From Woeseiaceae bacterium (GTDB taxonomy: Bacteria > Pseudomonadota > Gammaproteobacteria > Steroidobacterales > Woeseiaceae), in contig JAJFKP010000056.1 in assembly GCA_021773135.1 (NCBI GenBank), positions 1 to 64,000 on the forward strand: a DNA stretch of 64,000 nt, given 5' to 3'. Shown in pieces: positions 37,917-47,584 of the stretch; position 1 is the stretch's first letter; each line of letters begins with the position of its first letter. Under the pieces are notes generated by a model. The model ran no database searches. It was given only the letters and a program-made list of their open reading frames with translations, and had not been told where the DNA came from. The translations under genes were made by a program, and so were the position numbers.

Positions 37917-39599
37917 ATGTCAGAAAGTTTTGCAGAGTTATTTGAAGAGAGTTTTGCCAGTCAACAGATAAAACCCGGTGCCATCATCACCGGTACCGTC
38001 GTTGCCGTAAACGACGATGTGGTTCTCATCAGCGCGGGTCTCAAATCCGAGGCCGTAATTCCGATAGATCAGTTTTACAACGATAAGGGCGAAGCCGAAG
38101 TATCCGTTGGTGACGAATTTGAGGTTGCACTGGATGCGGTCGAGGACGGTTTCGGTGAAACGAAGCTTTCACGTGAAAAGGCCGTACGTGCGCGTACCTG
38201 GATCGAGCTTGAGAAAGCGTTTGAGAAAAGCGAAGTCGTTACGGGCATCATTAACGGCAGAGTTAAAGGTGGTTTCACCGTCGAAATTGACAATGTGCGG
38301 GCCTTTTTGCCGGGGTCGCTCGTCGATGTCCGGCCAGTGCGTGATCCCGCCTACCTCGAAGGCAAGAGCCTCGAATTCAAGGTTATCAAGCTCGACCAGC
38401 GGCGTAATAACGTTGTGGTGTCGCGCCGGGCGGTCGTTGAGCAGGAGTACAGCGCCGAACGCGAAGAGTTGCTTGAGAGTCTGCAGGAAGGCAACACGGT
38501 TAAGGGCATCGTCAAGAATCTGACCGACTACGGTGCATTCGTGGATCTGGGCGGCATTGACGGATTGCTGCACATAACGGATATGGCGTGGAAACGCGTT
38601 AAGCATCCATCTGAAGTCGTCAACGTTGGCGACGAGATCGACGTAAAGATCCTTAAGTTTGACCGAGAACGTCAGCGCGTCTCACTTGGCATCAAGCAGC
38701 TTGGTGATGATCCGTGGCATGATCTCGCACGTCGTTATCCACCGCAAACACGCTTGTTCGGCAAGGTAACCAACATTGCTGATTACGGCTGTTTCGTAGA
38801 GATAGAAGAGGGTGTTGAAGGCTTGGTCCACGTTTCTGAAATGGACTGGACCAACAAGAACGTTAACCCGGCGAAGGTCGTTTCTATCGGCGAAGAAGTC
38901 GAAGTGATGGTCATCGAGATTGACGAGGAACGGCGACGTATTTCACTGGGCGTCAAACAGTGCCAGTCGAATCCTTGGGCAGAGTTCTCATCTACGGTTA
39001 ACCGGGGCGACAAAGTTGCCGGACAGATTAAATCCATCACCGACTTCGGCATTTTCATCGGTCTCGATGGCGGTATCGATGGCCTGGTGCACCTGTCGGA
39101 CATTTCCTGGGACCTGCCGGGCGAAGAGGCAGTGCGTAATTACACGAAGGGTCAGGAAATCGAGGCAAGTGTTCTCGCAATCGACTCAGAGCGTGAGCGT
39201 ATTTCGCTTGGCATTAAACAGCTCGACAAAGATCCGTTCTCCGGCTGGCTTGCTGCACATCCGAAAAATTCGGTCGTGAAGGGCACGGTCACCGAGGTTG
39301 ATGTCCGCGGTGCGACGATCGATCTGGGAGATGGAGTGACCGGAACGCTTCGTGCGTCAGAACTGGCACGCGGCCGCGTCGAGGATGCTCGTACCATGAT
39401 CAAGGTGGGCGACGAGGTCGAGGCGAAATTCACCAATGTGGATAGAAAGAATCGCAGTGTTGCTCTTTCGATCAAGGCCAAGGAAGTTCATGAGGAGGCC
39501 GAGGCACTCTCAAGCTACAAGTCTGAGACCGGGGCCAGTTCCAGTGGTACTACACTTGGTGAGCTTCTGAAGGAAAAGATGTCTGGGGGTTCTGAATAA
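37917..39599 (+). CDS. rpsA: 30S ribosomal protein S1
   Basis: This 560-residue protein has six S1 repeats; it brings mRNA to the 30S subunit. Start ATG 37917 ([13 protein letters not shown]) matches the family N-terminus, while an upstream in-frame ATG at 37866 does not. Repeats three to six are easy to see through the motifs [41 protein letters not shown] and [21 protein letters not shown]. It follows cmk and is followed by a 51-bp triplicate, then ihfB. Confidence 0.98.
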   Translation: MSESFAELFEESFASQQIKPGAIITGTVVAVNDDVVLISAGLKSEAVIPIDQFYNDKGEAEVSVGDEFEVALDAVEDGFGETKLSREKAVRARTWIELEKAFEKSEVVTGIINGRVKGGFTVEIDNVRAFLPGSLVDVRPVRDPAYLEGKSLEFKVIKLDQRRNNVVVSRRAVVEQEYSAEREELLESLQEGNTVKGIVKNLTDYGAFVDLGGIDGLLHITDMAWKRVKHPSEVVNVGDEIDVKILKFDRERQRVSLGIKQLGDDPWHDLARRYPPQTRLFGKVTNIADYGCFVEIEEGVEGLVHVSEMDWTNKNVNPAKVVSIGEEVEVMVIEIDEERRRISLGVKQCQSNPWAEFSSTVNRGDKVAGQIKSITDFGIFIGLDGGIDGLVHLSDISWDLPGEEAVRNYTKGQEIEASVLAIDSERERISLGIKQLDKDPFSGWLAAHPKNSVVKGTVTEVDVRGATIDLGDGVTGTLRASELARGRVEDARTMIKVGDEVEAKFTNVDRKNRSVALSIKAKEVHEEAEALSSYKSETGASSSGTTLGELLKEKMSGGSE

Positions 39600-39610
39600 T
39601 CAGGTATCCG

Positions 39611-39751
39611 CTTTGTGCGCCAACCAGCTATAGAGTGGGTTTTGAGCAAGCTAATGAGTCACTTTGCAGGCTAACCAGCAATCCGGTGGGTTCTCAGGAG
39701 ATCAAAGACTCACTTTGTGCGCCATCCAGCTATCGAGTGGCTTCAAAGTAG
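39611..39751 (+). repeat. 51-bp tandem repeat, almost three copies, between rpsA and ihfB
   Basis: Units start at 39611, 39662 and 39713, each with CTTTG, then (T/C)(G/A)GCxAxCCAGCxAT and GTGGxTT. The period is exactly 51 bp and the third copy is truncated. The units differ by many substitutions, so the array is old but kept its spacing. No start codon or ribosome site serves it. Each unit can form a small hairpin (for example GCCA/TGGC in copy three). Confidence 0.8.
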
Positions 39752-39754
39752 AAA

Positions 39755-39801
39755 AAAAAGTAGCCCGGGCCTCGCGGTCCGGGCTATAATTCCTTTATAA
39801 T
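39755..39801 (+). promoter_or_regulatory. Hairpin and twin TATAAT boxes upstream of ihfB
   Basis: TAGCCCGG and CCGGGCTA (39761-39786) form a GC-rich stem preceded by eight A. It lacks a plus-strand T-tract but would have one on the minus strand. TATAAT occurs at 39785-39790 and again at 39796-39801, suggesting a separate promoter for ihfB just after the hairpin. No good -35 was found. Confidence 0.4.
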
Positions 39802-39848
39802 CGGTAGCTTATGAGATGGGCCAAGCAGGAAATTGAGCGAAGCGCATT

Positions 39849-40151
39849 ATGACAAAATCAGAACTCATTGAAATGATCGCCAGAAAGCAGAAGCATCTGC
39901 CCGCAAAGGATGTTGAGCTTGCCGTTAAGCACCTGCTGGATCTGATGAGCGATTCTCTTGCTCGCGGCGAACGTATCGAGATTCGCGGGTTTGGCAGTTT
40001 TTCGCTCCACTTTCGACCGCCCCGAATTGGACGTAATCCCAAAACCGGCGAAGCTGTAGCGCTGTCCGGGAAATACGTGCCGCACTTCAAGCCGGGCAAG
40101 GACCTGCGCGAACGCGTCAATTCCAGTCGTCATCTTCCCATTAAGAACTAG
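39849..40151 (+). CDS. ihfB: Integration host factor subunit beta
   Basis: This 100-residue HU/IHF-family protein begins [35 protein letters not shown] and carries the DNA-bending arm region [24 protein letters not shown]. With IhfA (encoded at 56.9 kb in this window) it forms the heterodimer that bends DNA at specific sites. The position after rpsA is conserved across gammaproteobacteria. Confidence 0.97.
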   Translation: MTKSELIEMIARKQKHLPAKDVELAVKHLLDLMSDSLARGERIEIRGFGSFSLHFRPPRIGRNPKTGEAVALSGKYVPHFKPGKDLRERVNSSRHLPIKN

Positions 40152-40237
40152 CCCTTAACTGAACCCGTCAGAAGCAATACACTATCGCGGCAATGCAGGC
40201 TGGCGAGCTTCTTTGCTGACTGCTTCGGAGTAGGTGC

Positions 40238-40534
40238 ATGCTGAAGAAAATTGGCGTTGGACTGTTAGTCATTATCATATTCGTGGTGATGCTCTGGTTT
40301 ACCAGCAACAATCCAGGGAGCGTCGAGGTCGACCTCGCTTTTCGAACGATCACTTCCACCATTCCAATCGCTTTCTTGTTCCTGTTTGTCATGGGTTGGG
40401 CCTTTGGACTGCTATGCGCCAGCGTTTTTATTCTGCGCCTGCTAAATGAGAGGCGACAACTGCGCCGTACCTTGCGGCACACCGAATCGGAAGTCTCAAG
40501 CCTTCGAAATCTGCCTCTAGTCGATGCCGACTGA
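40238..40534 (+). CDS. lapA: Lipopolysaccharide assembly protein LapA
   Basis: This 98-residue LapA/DUF1049 protein has two membrane helices (VGLLVIIIFVVMLWFTSNN and IPIAFLFLFVMGWAFGLLCASVFILRL) and a basic cytoplasmic tail. It works with LapB in control of LPS synthesis through FtsH and LpxC. It overlaps lapB by 11 bases, and the rpsA-ihfB-lapA-lapB order is conserved. Confidence 0.92.
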   Translation: MLKKIGVGLLVIIIFVVMLWFTSNNPGSVEVDLAFRTITSTIPIAFLFLFVMGWAFGLLCASVFILRLLNERRQLRRTLRHTESEVSSLRNLPLVDAD

Positions 40535-41729
40535 ATCGACTTTTCTACTCGCCGGGTTATTCCTGCTGCTGGCAGCGGCGGGGTGGGCACTCGGCCGCTT
40601 TGGTGAACGGGATGAAGACGAGGATGCGCCGCCGCCACTCAACATTGATTACCTGAAAGGGCTAAATTTCCTGCTAAACGAGCAGACCGACCAGGCGTTG
40701 GAGCATTTTCTGAAGATGGTCCGTGTCGACGACAAGACAATAGAAACGCACTTTGCGCTTGGCAGCCTTTTCAGGCGCCGCGGCGAAGTGGATCGTGCGA
40801 TTCGAATCCACCAGAATATTATTGCCCGACCTGATCTTGCTGCTGAACAGCGGGATCAGGCGATGTACTCCTTAGCGAAGGACTATCTGCGCGCCGGCCT
40901 TCTTGATCGGGCCGAGAACATTTTTGGGCAGCTTGCGGCAGGGTCGCGTTACCAGGTCGAAGCACTCGAAAACCTGTGCAAGATTTACGAACAGGAAAGA
41001 GAGTGGCAGCGGGCCATCGAGTCCGGCCAGAAGCTCGAAGTTCTTAGCGGGCAATCACTGGCGCTGCAGATCGCCCATTACTATTGTGAGCTTGCTGAAC
41101 AGGCGTTGTCCAAAAAGGATTTCAATGCCGCACGTGCGTTCGTCAAGAAGGCGCAGAGTGGCAGGCCAAGAACGCAGCGTGGCGCATTGACCCGTGCTCA
41201 TATTGCGCATGAGACCAATGACAGTAAAACAGCACTGCGCCTGTATCACAGGATTATTGACGAGAATACCTATCTAATTACCGAAGCACTGCCGGCGCTG
41301 GTCAAGATCTACGAAGATGAATCCTCGATCGGGCAACTGGACAAATCGTTACGGGCTCTGCTGACCAAGATGCCGGAAATGAAAACGGATGTCGCCTACA
41401 CCGCAATCGTCAATGACATCGGCGGCATTGATATCATTGATGAATGCGTCGAGGAGTACATGCTCAATGAGCCAACTTTGACTGAATTTGTCGATATTCA
41501 GGCTGTTAATGCCTCCAGCGCAGCGGATCGCAGCTTGGCGCTTGCGAAAGTGCGAGCGGCGCTCAGCAAACTCGCGTCGACGATTCCCCGCTATCAGTGC
41601 AAGGAATGCGGGTTCTCCAGTCAGCGATTGTTATGGCAGTGTCCCAGCTGCCGTGATTGGGAAACGCAGCGTCCTTTCACCACAGTTAGTTTCGACACAC
41701 TGCTCCAGCGAAGCTCTGGCAGCGTCTGA
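40524..41729 (+). CDS. lapB: Lipopolysaccharide assembly protein LapB (YciM)
   Basis: This 401-residue protein has an N-terminal membrane anchor (LLAGLFLLLAAAGWALGRF), then TPR repeats across about 35-350 (YLKGLNFLLNEQTDQALEHF, THFALGSLFRRRGEVDRAI), and a C-terminal rubredoxin-like metal site with two CxxC pairs (YQCKECGFSSQRLLWQCPSCRDW). LapB adapts LpxC for degradation by FtsH and so sets the LPS level. It is coupled to lapA by overlap. Confidence 0.95.
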   Translation: MPTESTFLLAGLFLLLAAAGWALGRFGERDEDEDAPPPLNIDYLKGLNFLLNEQTDQALEHFLKMVRVDDKTIETHFALGSLFRRRGEVDRAIRIHQNIIARPDLAAEQRDQAMYSLAKDYLRAGLLDRAENIFGQLAAGSRYQVEALENLCKIYEQEREWQRAIESGQKLEVLSGQSLALQIAHYYCELAEQALSKKDFNAARAFVKKAQSGRPRTQRGALTRAHIAHETNDSKTALRLYHRIIDENTYLITEALPALVKIYEDESSIGQLDKSLRALLTKMPEMKTDVAYTAIVNDIGGIDIIDECVEEYMLNEPTLTEFVDIQAVNASSAADRSLALAKVRAALSKLASTIPRYQCKECGFSSQRLLWQCPSCRDWETQRPFTTVSFDTLLQRSSGSV

Positions 41730-41835
41730 ATCCTGTTTCAATACGGTTTCCTTATTTATGGCAGCGGCCAGGGCAGACGTGTGCGCCTATGCTCCTCCTG
41801 GTTCCAATTACGGACATCCAAATAAGGAGCTCTCA

Positions 41836-42117
41836 ATGTCGAAAATCAGAGAAACGATCGTTTTAGTCGCTGTAGCCTTGGCCTGGGCCGGCGCGGCCAT
41901 TGCCGGCCCGGTGAATGTCAATACTGCCGATGCGGAGACCATATCTGCCGAATTAAAGGGGGTTGGCATCTCGAAAGCGATAGCGATTGTGGAATATCGC
42001 AAGGCGAACGGCCCCTTTCAAAGCGTTGATGATCTTGCACGTGTCAAAGGCATAGGCGAAAGAACGGTAGAAATTAACCGCGCCAACATCCTGGTTGCCG
42101 CCAGGAAGAGCAAGTAG
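41836..42117 (+). CDS. ComEA-like helix-hairpin-helix protein, exported
   Basis: This 93-residue protein from ATG 41836 has AAGGAG eight bases upstream. It has a signal peptide (IVLVAVALAWAGAAIA-GP) and a ComEA-type double helix-hairpin-helix (VNVNTADAETISAELKGVGISKAIAIVEYRKANGPFQSVDDLARVKGIGERTVE spans it). Such proteins bind DNA in the periplasm; some support natural transformation, others have no known role. It follows lapB by about 105 bp. An orphan type IV pilin at 46.7 kb could belong to the same pathway. Confidence 0.88.
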   Translation: MSKIRETIVLVAVALAWAGAAIAGPVNVNTADAETISAELKGVGISKAIAIVEYRKANGPFQSVDDLARVKGIGERTVEINRANILVAARKSK

Positions 42118-42271
42118 TCGATTATTTGACTGGCACCGTTGCTGCGTCGGCCTCGGCCGGCGCAGCGGTGTCTGCGGGGATTGGTGTTGTTCACTGATGT
42201 GACGGGCTGCGCGTTATTCGGCCGTCGAATTTCGTTATCATCCCGGATTCAAATAATTCCGGGGTTTTCTC

Positions 42272-43144
42272 TTGACCAAGACTGTTCGAGTTGCCGTTTT
42301 TCCCGTGGCCGGTCGTGGCACACGTTTCCTGCCTGCCACCAAGGCCAGTCCGAAAGAAATGTTACCGGTTGTTGATAAACCGCTGATCCAGTATGCCGTG
42401 GAAGAAGCCATTGCTGCCGGAGTTACCAAACTTGTCTTCGTCACGGGCGCTTCGAAGCGCGCGATCGAAGATCATTTCGATACAGACCCTGAGTTGGAAC
42501 GGGCGTTGACCGACGGCGGCAAGACGGAACTACTTGAATCAATCAAGAACATAATTCCGCCCCATGTTTCCTGCATCTATATCAGGCAGGGTGAGCCGCT
42601 TGGTCTCGGACATGCGGTCCTGTGTGCCCGTCCCGCTGTTGGCGATGAACCTTTTTTCGTTCACCTGGCGGACGATCTGATTGTTGGAGAACCAGCCTGC
42701 CTGGCACAGCTGGCTTCCGAGTACGCCAGACATGGCAGCAGCGTCGTTGCGGTCGAAGAAGTGCCACATGAGACCACATCAAGCTACGGAATCGTCGCTG
42801 TCGATAAGACCGACGAGGGACAGAAATTGACCCGAATAGTCGAGAAGCCTGCACCAAAAGACGCGCCGTCCAATCTGGCTGTCGTGGGCCGCTACCTCCT
42901 GGCGCCCGAGATTTTCGACAAGCTGGAGTCGACAGGCCGCGGCGCAGGGGGTGAAATCCAGCTTACGGACGCTATATCGGATCTCTTGAGTGATGCTGCC
43001 GTATTTGCGCATCCATTTAGTGGAGACCGCTACGATTGCGGCAGCAAGTTGGGGTATCTGCAAGCAACCGTGTCATGCGGACTGGCGCATGCCGAAGTTG
43101 GCGCAAACTTCAGAGCGTATCTGGAAAATTTGCTCGCAGACTAG
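42272..43144 (+). CDS. galU: UTP-glucose-1-phosphate uridylyltransferase
   Basis: This 290-residue nucleotidyltransferase makes UDP-glucose. [33 protein letters not shown] is the GalU signature, and [15 protein letters not shown] and [17 protein letters not shown] are conserved. The start appears to be TTG at 42272 ([16 protein letters not shown]), without a closer ATG. The gene converges with typA and their stop codons overlap: galU ends at 43144 while typA ends at 43141. Confidence 0.95.
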   Translation: MTKTVRVAVFPVAGRGTRFLPATKASPKEMLPVVDKPLIQYAVEEAIAAGVTKLVFVTGASKRAIEDHFDTDPELERALTDGGKTELLESIKNIIPPHVSCIYIRQGEPLGLGHAVLCARPAVGDEPFFVHLADDLIVGEPACLAQLASEYARHGSSVVAVEEVPHETTSSYGIVAVDKTDEGQKLTRIVEKPAPKDAPSNLAVVGRYLLAPEIFDKLESTGRGAGGEIQLTDAISDLLSDAAVFAHPFSGDRYDCGSKLGYLQATVSCGLAHAEVGANFRAYLENLLAD

Positions 43145-44964
43145 GCGCGCAGGCGTGAATCGCGTTTGCGCTCGACTTCTGTCAGGAGTTTCTTGCGCAG
43201 CCTGATGCGCACTGGTGTGACTTCAAGCAGTTCGTCGTCGTCGATAAATTCGAGAGCCTGTTCCAGCGAATATCGAATCGGCGGCGTCAATACGATGTTC
43301 TCGTCGCTTCCCGCCGCCCGTATGTTCGTGAGTTGCTTGGCCTTCGTAGGATTGACGATCAGATCGTTCTGGCGACTGTGGATGCCGACAATCATACCTT
43401 CGTACACTTCGTCGCCATGGCTGGCCATGAGTTTGCCGCGTTCCTGCAGGTTATAGAGCGCATACGCGAGCGCTTTGCCCTGCACCATGGATACCAGTAC
43501 ACCGTTATTTCGTTGCCCGAGTTCCGTTGTGATATAGCGGTCATATTTCTCAAAAACGTGGTACATGAGCCCGGTGCCAGATGTAGCAGTGAGGTATTCG
43601 GTTCTAAAACCAATCAGCCCGCGTGTCGGGATTCGGTAGTCGAGGCGCACACGGCCCTTGCCATCGGGCACCATAGCCAGGAGATCGCCTTTCCTATCGG
43701 CAAGGCGCGTCATGACGCCTCCCTGGTAGGTTTCCTCGAAGTCGACGGTCAATTGCTCCCACGGCTCGAGCTTTACGCCATTCTCTTCATGAATGATGAC
43801 TTCAGGGCGCGATACTGCGAGTTCGAATCCTTCGCGACGCATCGTCTCGATAAGGACTGAAAGATGTAATTCGCCACGTCCGGAAACGCGAAATTTGTCA
43901 GGATCGCTCGTTGGCTCGACACGCAGCGCGACGTTGTGCTTCAGTTCCTGATCCAGTCGTTCGCTAATTTGGCGGCTGGTTAAAAACTTGCCTTCCTTTC
44001 CCGCGAACGGAGATTTGTTGACCTGAAAAGTCATGCTAATCGTCGGCTCATCCACGGCGAGCGCCGGCAGACCTTCGGGGTGGTCCCTGGGGCAAAGCGT
44101 ATCCGAAATAGCAAGATTGTCGATGCCGCTAAACACGATAATATCGCCAGCGCTGGCAGACTTGATTTTGCGCCGCTCAAGCCCGTGAAAACCGAATAGT
44201 TCCAGAACGCGCCCGTTGCGGATACTGCCGTCTGCTGCGACGATGCTGACCGGCGCATTGACATCAATTCTGCCGCGCTGAATGCGGCCTATGCCCAGCA
44301 CCCCTACGTAGGAATCGTAGTCGAGGCTCGAGACCTGGAGCTGCAGCGGGCCCTCTGCATCGACGGCAGGTGGCGGGACATTACTGACGATCGCTTCAAA
44401 CAGTGGCGTCATATCGCCATCGCGCTGGGTGGAGTTATTGCTCGAATAGCCTTCAAGTGCCGAGGCGTATACAACCGGAAAATCCAGCTGCTCATCGGTG
44501 GCGCCCAGCCTGTCGAAAAGGTCGAATGTCTGGTCCAATACCCAGTCGGGTCGAGCACCTTCCCGGTCAATCTTGTTTATCACGACTACCGGAACCAGGC
44601 CACGGGCAAATGCCTTCTGGGTAACAAACCGCGTCTGCGGCATTGGGCCCTCAACCGCGTCCACAAGTAAAAGAACGCTGTCGACCATGGAAAGGACGCG
44701 CTCGACTTCGCCGCCGAAATCCGCGTGACCCGGCGTATCAACGATGTTGATGCGGTAGTCATTCCATTTTAGCGATGTATTTTTGGCAAGAATCGTAATG
44801 CCACGCTCGCGCTCGAGATCGCTGGAATCCATCAACCTGTCGGGCACGGCGGCTCGGTCACCAAGGGTGCCGGACTGTTGTAACAGCTGGTCGACCAGGG
44901 TGGTTTTGCCATGGTCAACGTGCGCAATGATGGCGATATTGCGAAGTCGCTCGATATCAGACAT
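43141..44964 (-). CDS. typA: Ribosome-dependent GTPase TypA/BipA
   Basis: This 607-residue translational GTPase starts at ATG 44964 ([28 protein letters not shown]). The frame stays open another 68 codons upstream, but without similarity. The G motifs are [23 protein letters not shown] and [12 protein letters not shown]. The EF-G-like C-terminal domains include [16 protein letters not shown] and the BipA-specific [25 protein letters not shown]. BipA helps 50S assembly and stress or cold adaptation. It converges with galU. Confidence 0.97.
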   Translation of the reverse strand: MSDIERLRNIAIIAHVDHGKTTLVDQLLQQSGTLGDRAAVPDRLMDSSDLERERGITILAKNTSLKWNDYRINIVDTPGHADFGGEVERVLSMVDSVLLLVDAVEGPMPQTRFVTQKAFARGLVPVVVINKIDREGARPDWVLDQTFDLFDRLGATDEQLDFPVVYASALEGYSSNNSTQRDGDMTPLFEAIVSNVPPPAVDAEGPLQLQVSSLDYDSYVGVLGIGRIQRGRIDVNAPVSIVAADGSIRNGRVLELFGFHGLERRKIKSASAGDIIVFSGIDNLAISDTLCPRDHPEGLPALAVDEPTISMTFQVNKSPFAGKEGKFLTSRQISERLDQELKHNVALRVEPTSDPDKFRVSGRGELHLSVLIETMRREGFELAVSRPEVIIHEENGVKLEPWEQLTVDFEETYQGGVMTRLADRKGDLLAMVPDGKGRVRLDYRIPTRGLIGFRTEYLTATSGTGLMYHVFEKYDRYITTELGQRNNGVLVSMVQGKALAYALYNLQERGKLMASHGDEVYEGMIVGIHSRQNDLIVNPTKAKQLTNIRAAGSDENIVLTPPIRYSLEQALEFIDDDELLEVTPVRIRLRKKLLTEVERKRDSRLRA

Positions 44965-45283
44965 AGGGGTCGTTCTGGAGGGTGGCGCTGAAGAGGCGCG
45001 CATTATAGAGAGAGAGACGGAGAAATGATACGGCTCCGGGCTTGAATTCGGCAATACGCAATTACTGATGCGCTGGTCGCCAGGACTTTTTGTCGACCGA
45101 GTGACAAGATTCTCACAAAGTAGGCAATAGGCTCGGAGCCCAAAGAGGATTTCACTCGGCGGATCCATACGGGGCCATAGGAGTTGAATTTCGTAATAAA
45201 CACGATCTCCGACTGGTCATTGTGCAGAGGTCGGCGGGCTGGTTTTCACCCAATCCAGCGATGAACTTCTTGAGGAGGAAATT

Positions 45284-45700
45284 ATGGTTAGCATTTTGGA
45301 TGCATTTAAACCCCGAGCGCATTGGTTACCGCGTGTTGGCATCGCGTCGGTATTCCTGTTTCACGGCATCGGCAAGCTCGTTAGTCTCGGAGGATTTGCA
45401 CAGATGATGGGGCTTCCGTATTCCGTTGCAGCGTTGGTGACATTTGCTGAACTTGCCGGAGGGATTGGAATTATCGTAGGTGGATTTACTAATGACCTGA
45501 TCACGCGATTGGCAGCGCTCGCGATGGCGCCAGTCCTGTTAGGCGCGATCTTCATGGTTCACTGGGGACGCTGGAGTTTTACGCCTGCCGAAGGCTACCC
45601 GATGGGCGGTATGGAATTTCAGGTCGTGCTTCTGCTTACAGCGCTGTACTTTCTGGTCGTCGGAAATAATTCCGCAAGTCAGGCAGAGAAGTCGAGTTAA
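45284..45700 (+). CDS. DoxX family membrane protein
   Basis: This 138-residue protein has four membrane helices: RVGIASVFLFHGIGKL, ALVTFAELAGGIGIIVGG, LAALAMAPVLLGAIFMVHWG and MEFQVVLLLTALYFLVVG. The R-x6-F-x2-HGxxK pattern of the first helix is typical of DoxX/DoxD-like proteins. Their role is unclear; some are linked to redox or thiosulfate metabolism. A strong GAGGAGG lies seven bases before the ATG. No partner gene is adjacent. Confidence 0.85.
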   Translation: MVSILDAFKPRAHWLPRVGIASVFLFHGIGKLVSLGGFAQMMGLPYSVAALVTFAELAGGIGIIVGGFTNDLITRLAALAMAPVLLGAIFMVHWGRWSFTPAEGYPMGGMEFQVVLLLTALYFLVVGNNSASQAEKSS

Positions 45701-45772
45701 CGTCGCAGGTTCAGGCCGCTGCCTTCTGCTGTTATTACAATGCTCAGCTTAGAAGGGAAACGACCGGGTTCG

Positions 45773-46387
45773 CTAGCGGGTTATCAACGCAACTCGCAAG
45801 CCCAATGCAACCAGCACAACTCCGAACACGCGCTGCAGGAGAGACCCACTACGCTCGAAAATTCGTTTCACGCCAGCAGTATCGAGCGTTTGGACAAGCG
45901 CTACCCAGAACAATGCACACATCAGGATCATTATCGCTATAAGAACGGTGGTTGTCAGAATGGATGTTTCGGGCGTGATGACGGCTGTAAATACACCCAG
46001 GAAAAAAAGCGTTCCCTTGGGATTAAGGATATTGTTTATAAAGCCTTCTGCAAACCAACGGCGAGCGGGTTGACCTTTGTTCACAGGAGTTGTGTTGAGA
46101 ATTGCGTTCTTCTGTCGCAAGCTCGATATACCAAGATATACAAGGTACGTGGCGCCAGCGTACTTCAGAATGCTGAATGCGACGACGCTTTTCGAGATTA
46201 CCCAGCCGATTCCCACAACACAGTATGTAATGTGAACCAAGTTGCCTGCCAAAATTCCAAGGGCAGTTTTGTAGCCCGCCGACTTCCCGCTCACAACGGT
46301 ATTCCGGACGACCATGACCATGTCCGGTCCCGGCGCAATCAGCACCAGGAACGTCACGCCAATAATGATTAGAATTTGGTCGAACAA
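45773..46387 (-). CDS. LysE/RhtB family amino acid exporter
   Basis: This 204-residue protein has about six membrane helices and the family N-terminus ILIIIGVTFLVLIAPGPDMVMVVRNTVVSGKSAGYKTALGILAGNLVH. F-INNILNPKGTLFFLGVF is the second conserved block. It exports amino acids or derivatives such as homoserine or threonine; the substrate cannot be read from sequence. The start seems to be TTG at 46387. It diverges from the pilin gene and converges with doxX. Confidence 0.9.
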   Translation of the reverse strand: MFDQILIIIGVTFLVLIAPGPDMVMVVRNTVVSGKSAGYKTALGILAGNLVHITYCVVGIGWVISKSVVAFSILKYAGATYLVYLGISSLRQKNAILNTTPVNKGQPARRWFAEGFINNILNPKGTLFFLGVFTAVITPETSILTTTVLIAIMILMCALFWVALVQTLDTAGVKRIFERSGSLLQRVFGVVLVALGLRVALITR

Positions 46388-46710
46388 CCGTTTAATCCGC
46401 TAAGCTCGATCTGTAGTGGAGTCTGTGACAGGTCCGCTGCTCGGGCAAGCTCATTCACTGGCAGGGACATCCTGATAGTGTGGGTCAGTATTCCGGACAG
46501 TCGGGTAACAATAATCCGTAATTGTTGTGGAATAGCGCACAAACCGCCGGCTCAAAACATTAAACCGTGATTCTAATCAACGATTTCCGTGTGACGTTGT
46601 TGGACAATGCAACTGTGAAATCGGGCAGTCCTGGGCAAGCAGACAAGCTTCATATGCACCCTTGGCGCCAAACGTGTGACAACATCCTCGACATATGTGG
46701 CGGGCTGGGC
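46388..46710. other. Gap between lysE and the pilin gene
   Basis: These 323 bases should carry both divergent promoters. I looked for a sigma-54 site (GG-N10-GC) upstream of the pilin, as pilA genes often have one, and found no convincing match. An open frame extends the pilin upstream to 46567, but that part has no pilin features. Nothing else was recognised. Confidence 0.4.
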
Positions 46711-47139
46711 ATGAAGAAAACTGAATCAGGATTTACCTTAATTGAGTTGATGATCGTCGTTGCCATCATTGGCATTCTGGCAACCCTGGCGATGTCCGCT
46801 TTTCAGTCGTACTCGGTAAGAGCGCAGGTGTCAGAAGGCCTGAGCCTGGCGAGCCCTGTGCAGTCTGCTATTGCAGAATTCAATAATGACCGTGGCTTGT
46901 TTCCAGCCAACAATACACAGGCCGCTTTGCAGGCACCGGGAAATTACGCCGGCAAGTACGTGTCGCAAATAACAGTAACCGGTGCTGTGGTTTCTATTCA
47001 GTATGGCAACGATGCCAGTGCCCAGATTTCCGGCGAAACCGTCACCTTGACCGCGCAAAATGTCGGCGGCGCCGTGGTTTGGGATTGCGCATCGGGTGGC
47101 GTCATTCCTGCAACCTATCTACCTGGCGTTTGCCGCTGA
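46711..47139 (+). CDS. Type IV major-pilin-like prepilin (PilA-type)
   Basis: This 142-residue protein starts at ATG 46711. The class III leader MKKTESG is followed by FTLIELMIVVAIIGILATLAMSAFQSY, with cleavage expected between G7 and F8 and the conserved Glu at mature position 5. Two cysteines near the C-terminus (WDC...PGVC) can close the pilin D-loop. The short leader and the PilA-like length suggest a structural pilin. No pilus assembly genes are nearby, so it is an orphan. It lies just upstream of a decayed tRNA-Asn duplication. Confidence 0.9.
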   Translation: MKKTESGFTLIELMIVVAIIGILATLAMSAFQSYSVRAQVSEGLSLASPVQSAIAEFNNDRGLFPANNTQAALQAPGNYAGKYVSQITVTGAVVSIQYGNDASAQISGETVTLTAQNVGGAVVWDCASGGVIPATYLPGVCR

Positions 47140-47329
47140 TCGTCGACGGCATCGCTGCCGGTTTCCCTACATAACTCATCCAATTGCGTGTCATCAGTTC
47201 TCAGATCTCAATTGGCCTGAGCCAGCATTAGCTGATATCTGGATCGGTGCCGGTTGATTCTTAGTCGCTCGATCAGAACAAAGTTGCGGAATGAGCCCTG
47301 GTGAGTTCGGTCTGGGACTGCAAATACAA

Positions 47330-47351
47330 AAGGCCCCGAGAGGGGTCTTTC
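47330..47351 (-). terminator. Terminator of the decayed tRNA copy
   Basis: AAAGGCCCC (47330-47338) pairs with GGGGTCTTT (47343-47351) through one G-U pair. It is the counterpart of the functional tRNA-Asn terminator 224 bp away. Confidence 0.6.
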
Positions 47352-47413
47352 TGGTATTACTCTCTCATTTCAACATGCTCGCATTCGACGATTGCTGCGG
47401 GACCCTGTCGTGT

Positions 47414-47434
47414 CCCGACCCGGACTCGAACCCC
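47414..47434 (-). pseudogene. tRNA-Asn 3' fragment (T-arm and acceptor)
   Basis: The minus strand reads GGTTCGAGTCCGGGTCGGGA, nearly identical to the T-arm and acceptor strand of the intact tRNA-Asn. The D-arm and anticodon arm cannot be found next to it. It is a truncated gene copy. Confidence 0.65.
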
Positions 47435-47553
47435 AATCGGCCTGCATACATATGAAAAAGCGTTCGAGATCGGTGCCGATTGATCTTTAGTCGATCGATC
47501 GGAATTCAGACATCGAATAAACCCTGGTGAGATCGGCTTGGGTCCCAAAAGAT

Positions 47554-47576
47554 AAAGCCCCTCATCGAGGGGCTTT
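47554..47576 (-). terminator. Terminator of tRNA-Asn
   Basis: AAAGCCCCTC (47554-47563) and GAGGGGCTTT (47567-47576) form a perfect 10-bp stem with a three-base loop, just after the tRNA 3' end on the minus strand. It is symmetric and could stop transcription from both sides. Confidence 0.85.
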
Positions 47577-47584
47577 AAGTCGTT

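Larger units (their letters stand above)
47242..47584. repeat. Degenerate tandem duplication with terminator, next to tRNA-Asn
   Basis: The segment starting GATCGGTGCCGGTTGATT at 47242 recurs at 47468 (226 bp later) with about 75-80% identity by eye. Each copy contains the phrase CCCTGGTGAG followed by a terminator hairpin. The second copy leads into the intact minus-strand tRNA-Asn. The first leads to a tRNA fragment (47414-47434). The block looks like a duplicated tRNA 3' region with one copy decayed. Confidence 0.7.

Noticed and set aside
42140-42167. Hairpin after the ComEA-like gene as a terminator
   Set aside because: The stem GCTGCG/CGCAGC is good but no T-tract follows on either strand.
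45740-46372. 210-codon plus-strand frame opposite the LysE-type gene
   Set aside because: The minus-strand product has clear membrane helices and family motifs; the plus frame is low in hydrophobic order and cysteine-rich by chance.
47397-47584. An integrative-element attachment site made by the repeated tRNA-Asn 3' end
   Set aside because: The copies are under 230 bp apart, the repeat includes the terminator and flank, and no integrase is present; tandem duplication explains it better.
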